From assembly GCA_902626385.1 (NCBI GenBank), contig CACOEZ010000004.1:1-64000 (forward strand): a stretch of DNA of 64,000 nucleotides. The letters run 5' to 3'. How positions within the stretch are numbered: position 1 is the stretch's first letter; each line of letters starts with the position of its first letter. Of this stretch, positions 25,994-34,396 are shown in pieces. A program made the translations under genes and the position numbers. Below the pieces are notes generated by a model. It was not told the DNA's origin. It made no database searches and was given only the letters and a program-made list of their open reading frames with translations. Origin of the DNA: an uncultured SAR86 cluster bacterium (GTDB taxonomy: Bacteria; Pseudomonadota; Gammaproteobacteria; Magnimaribacterales; D2472).

Positions 25994-26986
25994 ATGAAAA
26001 AACGAATTCTAACTGGAATCACTACTACTGGTATTCCTCATATAGGAAACTATATCGGTGCTATTAGGCCTGCTATAAAACTAGCGACTGAAACTGACGA
26101 ATCATTTTTTTTTCTAGCTGACTATCATTCAATAATAAAAAATAAAAATCCTAGTGAAATCAAGTCATCGGTCAAAAATATTGCACTTGCTTGGCTTTGT
26201 TGTGGTTTAGATCCTGAAAAGACACTATTTTATAAACAATCTGATGTTCCAGAAATTCTTGAACTGACATGGATTTTAAATTGTGTTAGTTCTAAAGGCT
26301 TAATGAATAGAGCGCATGCTTACAAAGCAGCAATATCAGAGAATGAACTAGAGCCTGATAAAGGAATTAATATGGGTCTTTTTTCATATCCAATTCTTAT
26401 GGCTGCAGACATATTAATGTTTGATTCAACTCATGTTCCAGTTGGATCAGATCAAATTCAACACATGGAGATGACAAGAGACATAGCTCAGAGATTTAAT
26501 CATCTTTATAAACCTATACTAACTGTACCAGAATCTATAATTCAGGATAAAGAGAAAGTTGTACCTGGAATAGATGGAAGAAAGATGAGTAAATCATATA
26601 ACAACGTCATACCTTTACTTGGCACTGAGAAAGAACTAAAAAAATCTATTATGAAAATAGTTACAAATTCACTTGAACCAGGTGAACCAAAGGATACAGA
26701 CAATTGTTCAGTTTATGAGCTTTATAAAAACTTTGCAGATGAAAATGAAGTAAATGAATTTAAAAAATCTTATGAAGAGGGAATTTCATGGGGGGAAGCA
26801 AAAGAGTTACTTTTTTCAAAAATTAATAAAGAGCTCGAGCCTATAAGATCATCATATAATGAACTAGTAAATAATAATGACTATATAAATGATGTCTTAA
26901 GTGACGGTTCCAAAAAGGCTAGACAGATTGCTGAAGACAAAATGTCACAAATAAGAGATGTTATAGGAATAACAAAAATTTCTTAA
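25994..26986 (+). CDS. trpS: Tryptophanyl-tRNA synthetase
   Basis: A 330-residue class I synthetase of normal bacterial length. The HIGH-type motif is T-G-I-P-H-I-G-N at 12-19 and the KMSKS motif is K-M-S-K-S at 197-201. G-S-D-Q-I-Q-H at 151-157 forms part of the tryptophan site. It charges tRNA-Trp in the cytoplasm. It is the first gene of a long rightward run; its stop overlaps the next ATG by one base. Confidence 0.97.
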   Translation: MKKRILTGITTTGIPHIGNYIGAIRPAIKLATETDESFFFLADYHSIIKNKNPSEIKSSVKNIALAWLCCGLDPEKTLFYKQSDVPEILELTWILNCVSSKGLMNRAHAYKAAISENELEPDKGINMGLFSYPILMAADILMFDSTHVPVGSDQIQHMEMTRDIAQRFNHLYKPILTVPESIIQDKEKVVPGIDGRKMSKSYNNVIPLLGTEKELKKSIMKIVTNSLEPGEPKDTDNCSVYELYKNFADENEVNEFKKSYEEGISWGEAKELLFSKINKELEPIRSSYNELVNNNDYINDVLSDGSKKARQIAEDKMSQIRDVIGITKIS

Positions 26987-28179
26987 TGTCTATATCTGGA
27001 TCCTCTTGGCTTAAATTTGGTCTTTTTACAGTTGGTTTAGGTCAATCTTTTGTCTTTGTTTTGGTTCCTCCTCTAGCAAGAGATCTAGGACTTTCAGAAA
27101 TTCAAACTTCTTCAATATTCGCTATTTCAGCCCTTGCATGGGCATCCACAAGTGCATTTTGGGGAAGAACAAGCGACAGATACGGCAGAAGAAACATAGC
27201 AATTTTAGGACTTATAGGATACTCAGTTTCATTGATCGCACTTATTACTCCGCTTTTTTTGGCTGAAAAAAATTTATTGAATGCTACATTACTTTTTCCA
27301 GCCTTAGTATTAGGTAGATTAATAAATGGTCTGGTAGGTTCTGCAACAAGGCCAGCATCTTTTGCTTATGTAGCCGATACAAGTTCAAAAGAAAAAAGAA
27401 CAGTAAAATTTGCAAGACTAGAATCAAGCTTTCTTTTAGGTACAGTAGCAGGACCATTATTGGGCGGTTTTCTATTCTTAATAACCAAAGAAACACCATT
27501 TTATGTATTTTCTTTTTTTGCGCTGGTTGCAGCAGTTGGTATATACAGAGAATTAAAATCGCCAGATTCAATTAAATCGCAATCAAAAAAAGCACCAAAA
27601 ATTAAATGGCATTCGTCTTCTATATGGCCATTTTTAGGATTTGCTGCAATTTTAAGTTTATGTCAGGCTTCATTACTTCAATCAATTGGATTTTATATTA
27701 CAGATCTTTTTAGTAACTTTGAAAACCTACCGACGCTCATAAGCATGACTTTCGCACTTTTATCAATTTCTACAATTGTTAGCCAATATATATTTACAGA
27801 CGCATTTCCGATAAATAATTTTAATCTTTTATTATTCGGCACTCTTTTATTAATATTTTCATATTTTACGATGGCTTTTTTTCAAACAATTTCAGTTTAT
27901 TATCTTTCTATCATAATTTTAGGATTTGGATTTGGTATGACCAGACCTGCGCTTGCGTCCTCACTCTCTTTAGCTCAAACACCAGAAAATCAAGGTTCTG
28001 CAGCAGGATATTTGGGATCTGTAATACCAATTGGTCATATGACAACTCCTTTTATAGCAATGCCTATATATTCAATTAATCCAGCTTACTTGTATTATTT
28101 CAGTTCAATCTTATGTATATCATTAATATTATTTATAATATTGCACCCAATATTACGTAAATCAGGAAGTTATGAGTAA
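26986..28179 (+). CDS. MFS transporter, drug-efflux (TetA-like) type
   Basis: A 397-residue carrier with about 12 helices. The loop 2-3 motif G-R-T-S-D-R-Y-G-R-R near 59-68 and the helix 5 antiporter-type motif L-G-T-V-A-G-P-L-L-G-G near 150-160 point to an exporter of the DHA1 group. The exported compound is unknown. It is tightly packed between trpS (1-base overlap) and hemH (8-base overlap), which suggests co-transcription, not shared function. Confidence 0.87.
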   Translation: MSISGSSWLKFGLFTVGLGQSFVFVLVPPLARDLGLSEIQTSSIFAISALAWASTSAFWGRTSDRYGRRNIAILGLIGYSVSLIALITPLFLAEKNLLNATLLFPALVLGRLINGLVGSATRPASFAYVADTSSKEKRTVKFARLESSFLLGTVAGPLLGGFLFLITKETPFYVFSFFALVAAVGIYRELKSPDSIKSQSKKAPKIKWHSSSIWPFLGFAAILSLCQASLLQSIGFYITDLFSNFENLPTLISMTFALLSISTIVSQYIFTDAFPINNFNLLLFGTLLLIFSYFTMAFFQTISVYYLSIIILGFGFGMTRPALASSLSLAQTPENQGSAAGYLGSVIPIGHMTTPFIAMPIYSINPAYLYYFSSILCISLILFIILHPILRKSGSYE

Positions 28180-29170
28180 AACACTTTTAATAGTAAATTT
28201 AGGAACACCAAATAAACCAACTTATTTCAGTGTTTATAAATATTTAAGACAGTTTTTAATGGATGGGAGAGTAATAAATAGAAATCCAATTTTTAGATTT
28301 ATATTAGTCAATCTAATCATAGTTCCAATTAGATCTTTCACATCTTCTAAAGTTTATAAAGAGGTTTGGGATAAAGATACCGGATCTCCTCTATTACATA
28401 ATACAAAAAAATTAGCAGAAAAATTGAGAGTTAAACTACCTGATTATAATGTTGAATTTGCCATGCGTTATCAAAACCCTTCTCTGGAGAGCGTTTTGAA
28501 TAAAATATTGGTCAATAATCCTGATGAAATAATCATACTACCTTTGTTTCCTCATTATGCAGCAGCAACTACTGGTTCAGTATATGAAGAAATTTCAAGG
28601 ATTATTTCAAAAAAATGGGTTGTACCAAAAATTACATTTATCAATCAATTTTATGACAACGAGAAGTTTATTGATGCTTGGGTTGAAAAAGCCAAAAAAT
28701 TTGATATGGATGCATATGACAAGATAATTTTCAGCTATCACGGAATTCCAAATAGTCATGTTGATAACGTATATGAAGATTCAATGTGCAGTGACCATGA
28801 TTGTGAGACGAAAATTACAGATAAAAACAAGTTTTGTTATAAAGCTACAACTTATGAAACTACAAAATTGTTAGCTGAAAGATTAAACATTGATGAAAGT
28901 AAATATATTGTTACATTTCAATCTAGGCTAACTAATAAATGGCTCACACCTTTTACTGACACTGTTCTTGAATCTATGCCAAAAGATGGGAATAAGAATA
29001 TCTTAGTTTTTTCACCTGCATTTACAGCAGATTGTTTAGAAACAATAATTGAGATTGGTGATGAATACAAAGAATTATTTATAGAGTCGGGTGGTAAAAA
29101 TCTTGACTATGTTGAGTCATTAAATTACTCAGATAGCTGGGCAGATGCTATTATTGATATTATTAATTAG
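28172..29170 (+). CDS. hemH: Ferrochelatase
   Basis: A 332-residue enzyme that inserts Fe2+ into protoporphyrin IX, the last step of heme synthesis. It begins L-L-I-V-N-L-G-T-P, has the metal-binding His190 in S-Y-H-G-I-P and the acidic helix A-D-C-L-E-T-I-I-E near 286-294. An insertion with Cys206, Cys211 and Cys222 resembles the cysteine-rich insert of [2Fe-2S] ferrochelatases, but the expected fourth Cys appears to be Thr (K-A-T-T-Y). Plain E. coli-type enzymes lack this insert. Confidence 0.95.
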   Translation: MSKTLLIVNLGTPNKPTYFSVYKYLRQFLMDGRVINRNPIFRFILVNLIIVPIRSFTSSKVYKEVWDKDTGSPLLHNTKKLAEKLRVKLPDYNVEFAMRYQNPSLESVLNKILVNNPDEIIILPLFPHYAAATTGSVYEEISRIISKKWVVPKITFINQFYDNEKFIDAWVEKAKKFDMDAYDKIIFSYHGIPNSHVDNVYEDSMCSDHDCETKITDKNKFCYKATTYETTKLLAERLNIDESKYIVTFQSRLTNKWLTPFTDTVLESMPKDGNKNILVFSPAFTADCLETIIEIGDEYKELFIESGGKNLDYVESLNYSDSWADAIIDIIN

Positions 29171-29183
29171 ATAAAAATGCATT

Positions 29184-30056
29184 ATGTTTGAAAAAGATTT
29201 ACTAAAGAATAAAAGAATTCTTGTTACCGGTGGAGGAACAGGTTTAGGCAAAGAAATGTCTCATCATTTTGCTAAGCATGGAGCTGAGTTATATATATGT
29301 GGAAGAAGAGAAAACGTACTTCAAGATACAGCATCTGAAATTGAAGAAAAATATAAAACAAAAGTACACACTCAAAATTTAGATATAAGAGCATCAAAAG
29401 ATGTGGAAGACTATGTTCAAAGTATATTTGATGATAAACCACTTGATGGTTTAGTTAATAATGCTGCAGGTAATTTCATATCACCTACTAAAGATCTATC
29501 TCATAAAGGTTTTGATGCAATAGCAAACATTGTTTTTCATGGAACTTTTTATATGACACATTCCGTTGGTAAAAGATGGATAGAGCTCGGCCAAAAAGGC
29601 TCAATTGTAAACATTTTAACAACATGGATTTGGACTGGATCACCTTATGTTGTTCCCTCGGCAATGTCTAAATCCGGATTGCATGCTATGACTCAATCAC
29701 TTGCTGCTGAATGGGGCAAATATGGTATAAGGATTAATGGTATAGCTCCCGGACCATTTCCAACAAAAGGTGCTTGGGACAGATTGATGCCCGGAGGAGG
29801 AGAAGAAAATAGTTATACGTCTACTGTTCCTATGGGAAGAGTTGGTGAAATGTCCGAGTTACAAAATTTAGCAACTTTTTTAATGTCAGATGGCTGCGAT
29901 TATTTAACTGGTCAAACAATTGGGCTTGACGGAGCTCAATACCTAACTGGTGGCGGAACATTTTCTCAACTTGATAAGTTAAGCGATGAAGATTGGCAGA
30001 ATATGCGTGATTTAATTAGATCAGCCAACAATAAAGATAAAGCTGATAGAAGTTAG
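29184..30056 (+). CDS. SDR family oxidoreductase, 2,4-dienoyl-CoA reductase-like
   Basis: A 290-residue short-chain dehydrogenase. The NADP site T-G-G-G-T-G-L-G is at 15-22 and N-N-A-A-G at about 92-96. The usual Y-x-x-x-K is changed to S-A-M-S-K, which is the pattern of 2,4-dienoyl-CoA reductases, where Tyr is not used in the standard way. The P-G-P-F-P-T segment and long C-terminus also fit that group. It would feed unsaturated acyl-CoAs into beta-oxidation; another acyl or alcohol substrate is possible. Confidence 0.82.
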   Translation: MFEKDLLKNKRILVTGGGTGLGKEMSHHFAKHGAELYICGRRENVLQDTASEIEEKYKTKVHTQNLDIRASKDVEDYVQSIFDDKPLDGLVNNAAGNFISPTKDLSHKGFDAIANIVFHGTFYMTHSVGKRWIELGQKGSIVNILTTWIWTGSPYVVPSAMSKSGLHAMTQSLAAEWGKYGIRINGIAPGPFPTKGAWDRLMPGGGEENSYTSTVPMGRVGEMSELQNLATFLMSDGCDYLTGQTIGLDGAQYLTGGGTFSQLDKLSDEDWQNMRDLIRSANNKDKADRS

Positions 30057-30068
30057 TAAGGAGTAATT

Positions 30069-31496
30069 ATGTCTACATTTGATGAAATGAACAAAGTTCT
30101 AAAAGAACAGAAAGAATTTTTTAACAAAAATGGATCACCCTCTATTGATTTAAGAATTGATAGATTAGAAAGATTAAAGACTTTAATTATGGAGAATCGT
30201 TATGATTTTGTTGATGCTTTAAATTCTGACTTTGGTAATAGGTCTAAAAATGCATCAATGCTATCCGATGTCTATGGAATAATGCCAGCGATAAATCAAG
30301 CAATAAAGAATGTTAAAAAATGGAATAAAGTTGAAAAAAAATCATCAAATTTTCCTTTTGGGCTTCTTGGGGCTAAGTCTTATATTAAATACGAACCATT
30401 AGGAACAGTTGGGATGATATCTCCTTGGAATTTTCCAGTAAATTTAGCATTTGTGCCTCTTGTATCAATATTTGCAGCTGGAAATCAAGTTATGCATAAA
30501 CCTAGCGAGCACACACCAATAACTGCTGCTTTGCTAAAAGAACTTTGCGATAAATTTTATGATCAAACTGAATTTGCCACTTTTTTAGGAGGTCCAGAGG
30601 TTGGAGAGTCTTTTACAAAATTAAGTTTTGATCATCTTTTATACACCGGGGGAGGTTCAGTCGCAAAGCATGTTATGAATGCTGCATCTGAGAATCTTGT
30701 ACCATGCACTTTAGAACTTGGAGGCAAATCACCTGTCGTAATAAGTAAGACAGCTGATTTAAAAACTACTGCAAAAAGAATAATGTTTGGTAAAACACTT
30801 AATGCTGGACAAATTTGCTTAGCTCCAGATTATGTTGTCGTTCATAAGGATCAAAAAGATGAATTTATTAAAGAAACTAAAAATGCAGTATCTGAATATT
30901 TTCCAAATCTTAAAGATAATGAAGATTACACATCAGTAATAAATGAAAAGCATTATGATCGACTTAAAGATCTTTTAAATGATGCGATCGAAAAAGGGGC
31001 AAAAATTGATGAAATTAATCCAGCAAATGAAGATTTTAGTCAACAAGAATTTTATAAAATGCCACCAACAATAGTTACTGATACAACTGATGATATGAAA
31101 ATTATGCAAGAAGAAATATTTGGACCATTGCTACCGATTGTTGAATATGATGAGATTGAAGAAGCAACAACGCTAATAAATTCTAAAGACAGACCATTGG
31201 GCTTATATTATTTTGGTACCAACAAATCAGAAGAAGACAATCTTCTCAATAAAACCTCATCTGGAGGCGTTACTGTAAATAATGTCATAAGCCATCTTCA
31301 GCAAAATGATCTATCTTTTGGTGGTGTTGGACCTTCGGGTATGGGGCGATACAAATCATTCGAAGGTTTTAAAAATTTTTCAAATCCTAGAGCTTACTAT
31401 AAGGATGTAAGCTTTAAATTAGATAAATTTTTTGAAGCAGTTAGACCACCCTACAAAGGCGATATTGAAAAAGTATTAAAACAGTTAATGAAATAG
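30069..31496 (+). CDS. Aldehyde dehydrogenase, coniferyl-aldehyde-dehydrogenase-like
   Basis: A 475-residue NAD(P)-dependent dehydrogenase of the class 3 group. The catalytic Glu216 is in L-E-L-G-G-K-S-P and the nucleophile Cys250 in N-A-G-Q-I-C-L-A-P. P-W-N-F-P is at 119-123, and E-E-I-F-G-P lies near residue 348. The C-terminal F-E-A-V-R-P-P-Y end is common in coniferyl aldehyde and fatty aldehyde dehydrogenases. It oxidises aromatic or long-chain aldehydes to acids. A TAAGGAG ribosome site precedes the ATG by 5 bases. Confidence 0.9.
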   Translation: MSTFDEMNKVLKEQKEFFNKNGSPSIDLRIDRLERLKTLIMENRYDFVDALNSDFGNRSKNASMLSDVYGIMPAINQAIKNVKKWNKVEKKSSNFPFGLLGAKSYIKYEPLGTVGMISPWNFPVNLAFVPLVSIFAAGNQVMHKPSEHTPITAALLKELCDKFYDQTEFATFLGGPEVGESFTKLSFDHLLYTGGGSVAKHVMNAASENLVPCTLELGGKSPVVISKTADLKTTAKRIMFGKTLNAGQICLAPDYVVVHKDQKDEFIKETKNAVSEYFPNLKDNEDYTSVINEKHYDRLKDLLNDAIEKGAKIDEINPANEDFSQQEFYKMPPTIVTDTTDDMKIMQEEIFGPLLPIVEYDEIEEATTLINSKDRPLGLYYFGTNKSEEDNLLNKTSSGGVTVNNVISHLQQNDLSFGGVGPSGMGRYKSFEGFKNFSNPRAYYKDVSFKLDKFFEAVRPPYKGDIEKVLKQLMK

Positions 31497-31500
31497 GATA

Positions 31501-32730
31501 GTGTCCTCGATTTCTTATAACTTAGGTTTTCGATATCTAAAGTCCAAAAAAGGAGGGATTTTTTCCTTCACAACATTACTAGCTATAATCGGTCTAACAA
31601 TAGGTGTTTCAAGTCTTATTGTAGTTACATCTGTTATGAACGGTTTCCAAAAGGAACTTGAGAACAGAATACTTGGTGTAATTCCTCACACAATAATCAA
31701 TACAAATAATCCTATTAGTAAATATAGTGAAGTAATTAGCGAAATTACACTCAATGACAATGTAGTTAGCGCTTCGCCATATATAGATATAAAAGGGCTC
31801 ATATCATCAAATTATGATAATCAACCTATTAATTTGATAGGTATTGAACCAGTAATTGAGGAAAATCTGTCTATATTGCCTGATTATATGATTGTGGGCA
31901 CCATTGATAACTTAAATCAAAGTAACTCAATAATAATTGGATCATCCTTAGCAGCAAAAATAAGTGCTTATGTAGGTGACGATATAACAATTACAACATC
32001 AGATATAAAAACAACATTAATCGGCTCTTATCCATTATCAATTAAATTAAAAATTGTTGGAATATATGAGCTTAAAACAGAAATCGATCAATATTTAACT
32101 TTAACTTCGCACGCAACAGCACAAAAGCTTAAAAGATTAGATTCAGATGAAACACTATCAATAAGATTAAAAACTACAAATCTATTTGATGCTGACAAAA
32201 TTGGCAAAGAGATAATAAAAAACCTTGGAAATGGCTATTACTTTACATCATGGAAAGATTCTCATGGAACATTATTTGAAGCCATTAAATTTGAAAAATT
32301 ATTAATTAGTTTGATGTTATTTTTAATTGTTGGTGTTGCCTCTATTTTAGTTTTGTCAACAATTGTGATGACAGTCAAATCAAAAGAAAGAGAAATTGCA
32401 ATTCTTAGAACCATTGGGGCAAACTCAAATCAATTAGTTTTAATTTTTTTTACTCAAGGCGTTTTAATAAGCATTATAGGAATATCTTTTGGTGTAATTG
32501 CCGGATATCTTTTTACAATTAATATTAATAACTTAATCAATTTTATAGAATATTTTTTAAACAGAAGCCTCTTAGAGGCTTACTTTATTAATTATTTTCC
32601 ATATTTTATTGATAACTCACAGATATTTATAATTTGTATTTTTTCATTTTTACTTAGCTTACTAGCGTCTTATATTCCATCTTTAAGAGCTACAAAGCTA
32701 GATCCTCTTAAAATTCTTAGGCATGAATAA
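31501..32730 (+). CDS. lolC: Lipoprotein-releasing ABC permease LolC/LolE family
   Basis: A 409-residue permease. It starts with GTG at 31501, 4 bases after the previous stop. The N-terminal helix (about 25-50) carries the L-T-I-G-V-S-S-L-I-V-V-T-S-V-M-N-G-F block of the family, a large periplasmic domain follows, and three helices lie in the last 150 residues. With LolD it extracts lipoproteins from the inner membrane for the LolA carrier. Only one permease gene is present here, while E. coli has lolC and lolE. It may form a homodimer as LolF does; the symbol marks the family only. Confidence 0.9.
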   Translation: MSSISYNLGFRYLKSKKGGIFSFTTLLAIIGLTIGVSSLIVVTSVMNGFQKELENRILGVIPHTIINTNNPISKYSEVISEITLNDNVVSASPYIDIKGLISSNYDNQPINLIGIEPVIEENLSILPDYMIVGTIDNLNQSNSIIIGSSLAAKISAYVGDDITITTSDIKTTLIGSYPLSIKLKIVGIYELKTEIDQYLTLTSHATAQKLKRLDSDETLSIRLKTTNLFDADKIGKEIIKNLGNGYYFTSWKDSHGTLFEAIKFEKLLISLMLFLIVGVASILVLSTIVMTVKSKEREIAILRTIGANSNQLVLIFFTQGVLISIIGISFGVIAGYLFTININNLINFIEYFLNRSLLEAYFINYFPYFIDNSQIFIICIFSFLLSLLASYIPSLRATKLDPLKILRHE

Positions 32731-33403
32731 ATTAAAGTGTAAAAGTATTTCAAAAATATTTTCAGTCAATGATGAAGATATACAGGTACTTGATAATATA
32801 GATTTAGTTGTTAATGGCGGCGATCAAATTGTTATTACAGGTAAATCTGGTGCAGGAAAGTCTACATTTTTACATCTTTTGGCAACTCTCGATAGTCCTA
32901 CATCAGGTTCCATATTTCTTGATAATGTAAATCTATCTACTTGCTCTAAAGAAGAATTATCTTCAATTCGATTGAATAATTTTGGATTTGTTTATCAATT
33001 CCATCATCTGTTAGATGATTTAACAGTTGAAGAAAATATATCTATACCATTCCATCTTAGTAATCAGTTCGATGCAGAGTCAAGACAAAAGATAAATAAT
33101 ATTATGAAAGAAATGGAAATATTCAATAGAAAAGATCATTTGCCTTGGAAGTTGTCAGGCGGAGAAAAGCAAAGAGTTGCTATCGCAAGATCTATTATTA
33201 AAAATCCCAAATTTTTGTTTCTTGATGAACCAACAGGAAATCTTGATGATGAAACCTCGTCTGTAATTCAAAATTTAATTTTTGAAGTTTCAAAAAATCA
33301 TGGTATTGCTTTAATAGCAGCTACTCACGATAATAAATTTGTTAAATCTTTTAAGAGAGTATATAAACTTAGTAATTCTAGGTTAAATAATATTTATGAA
33401 TGA
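32723..33403 (+). CDS. lolD: Lipoprotein-releasing ABC ATPase LolD
   Basis: A 226-residue ABC ATPase. Walker [10 protein letters not shown] is at 40-48, the signature L-S-G-G-E at 144-148 and Walker B F-L-F-L-D-E-P at 164-170. Length and the [11 protein letters not shown]-loop region match LolD. It powers the permease encoded by the gene that overlaps it by 8 bases. Its 3' end overlaps exbB by 8 bases. Confidence 0.94.
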   Translation: MNKLKCKSISKIFSVNDEDIQVLDNIDLVVNGGDQIVITGKSGAGKSTFLHLLATLDSPTSGSIFLDNVNLSTCSKEELSSIRLNNFGFVYQFHHLLDDLTVEENISIPFHLSNQFDAESRQKINNIMKEMEIFNRKDHLPWKLSGGEKQRVAIARSIIKNPKFLFLDEPTGNLDDETSSVIQNLIFEVSKNHGIALIAATHDNKFVKSFKRVYKLSNSRLNNIYE

Positions 33404-33995
33404 ATTTATTACAGCTGGCGGTATATTTATGTGGCCATTATTGGCATGTAGTGTATTGATAATAGCGTTTTCAATTGAAAGAGCATGGTTTCTTCAAAAG
33501 AGATTAATATGTCCTGAGGGACTATCAAATCAAGTAAAAAATTTAATAGATTCAAATTCTTTAGATGATAAACAGGCAACTGAGCTAGCTAGATTATCTT
33601 CCTTGGGTTTTCTATTAATTAATTGCCTCAAATATAAGAAATTATCAAGGGAAAACCTTGAATCAAAAATTGAAGAAAAAGCAGCTGAGGTTCACTATAG
33701 TCTAGAGAGAAATTTAGCTATGTTAGGCACTATAGCAACAATAAGTCCTTTACTTGGACTGCTTGGGACTGTTGTTGGTATGATTACAGCATTTACAGGC
33801 CTAACCGAAACATCAGGAGCGAATCCAGATCTTTTAGCTGCTGGAATATCTCAAGCTCTTATCACAACAGCATTTGGGCTTTTAATAGCTGTACCTGGCT
33901 TAGTTCTTCATAAATATTTTGAGCACAAAATTAAATACTTAATGTTGAGTCTTCAAAAAGAAGTATCAGATTTTATTGATCTAATTAACAAATGA
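33396..33995 (+). CDS. exbB: ExbB/TolQ-family proton channel subunit
   Basis: A 199-residue inner membrane protein with three helices (about 8-27, 110-135 and 145-170). The family core [17 protein letters not shown] near 106-122 and A-L-I-T-T-A-F-G-L near 149-157 are clear. With ExbD it uses the proton gradient to drive TonB, and so could energise the two TonB receptors in this window. It overlaps lolD by 8 bases and exbD by 4. Confidence 0.92.
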   Translation: MNEFITAGGIFMWPLLACSVLIIAFSIERAWFLQKRLICPEGLSNQVKNLIDSNSLDDKQATELARLSSLGFLLINCLKYKKLSRENLESKIEEKAAEVHYSLERNLAMLGTIATISPLLGLLGTVVGMITAFTGLTETSGANPDLLAAGISQALITTAFGLLIAVPGLVLHKYFEHKIKYLMLSLQKEVSDFIDLINK

Positions 33996-34396
33996 AGTTT
34001 ATAAATCAGAAAGAATCAAACTTTTCTATTGAAATAACACCACTTATTGACATTGTTTTCTTATTGGTAATATTTTTTGTTGTTACATCAAAAGTTGGAG
34101 ATTCTCAATTTTTAAATTTAGATTTACCAAAAACCGAATCATTTCAATATAATCCTGTCCAATCTATAAATGAAATTGTTATAAATGATGATGGATCAAT
34201 ATATATTAATGACATTTTTTTTAATATTAACGATATTGAATCTATTGAAGATGCTGTTTTTAATATGGAGCAAAACACTGAATCGGTAATACTAAGCGCA
34301 CACAGTAATTCTCTTCATATATGGGTAATTTCAGTGATGGATATATTAAACAAATATGGGTTTGATGAAGTTCAAATAAGAACAATTGAAAAATGA
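33992..34396 (+). CDS. exbD: ExbD/TolR-family protein
   Basis: A 134-residue protein with a single N-terminal helix carrying the proton-pathway Asp in [16 protein letters not shown] (Asp20). A periplasmic C-terminal domain follows. It partners the ExbB encoded just upstream. Both neighbours overlap by 4 bases. No tonB gene is in the window. Confidence 0.93.
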   Translation: MKFINQKESNFSIEITPLIDIVFLLVIFFVVTSKVGDSQFLNLDLPKTESFQYNPVQSINEIVINDDGSIYINDIFFNINDIESIEDAVFNMEQNTESVILSAHSNSLHIWVISVMDILNKYGFDEVQIRTIEK

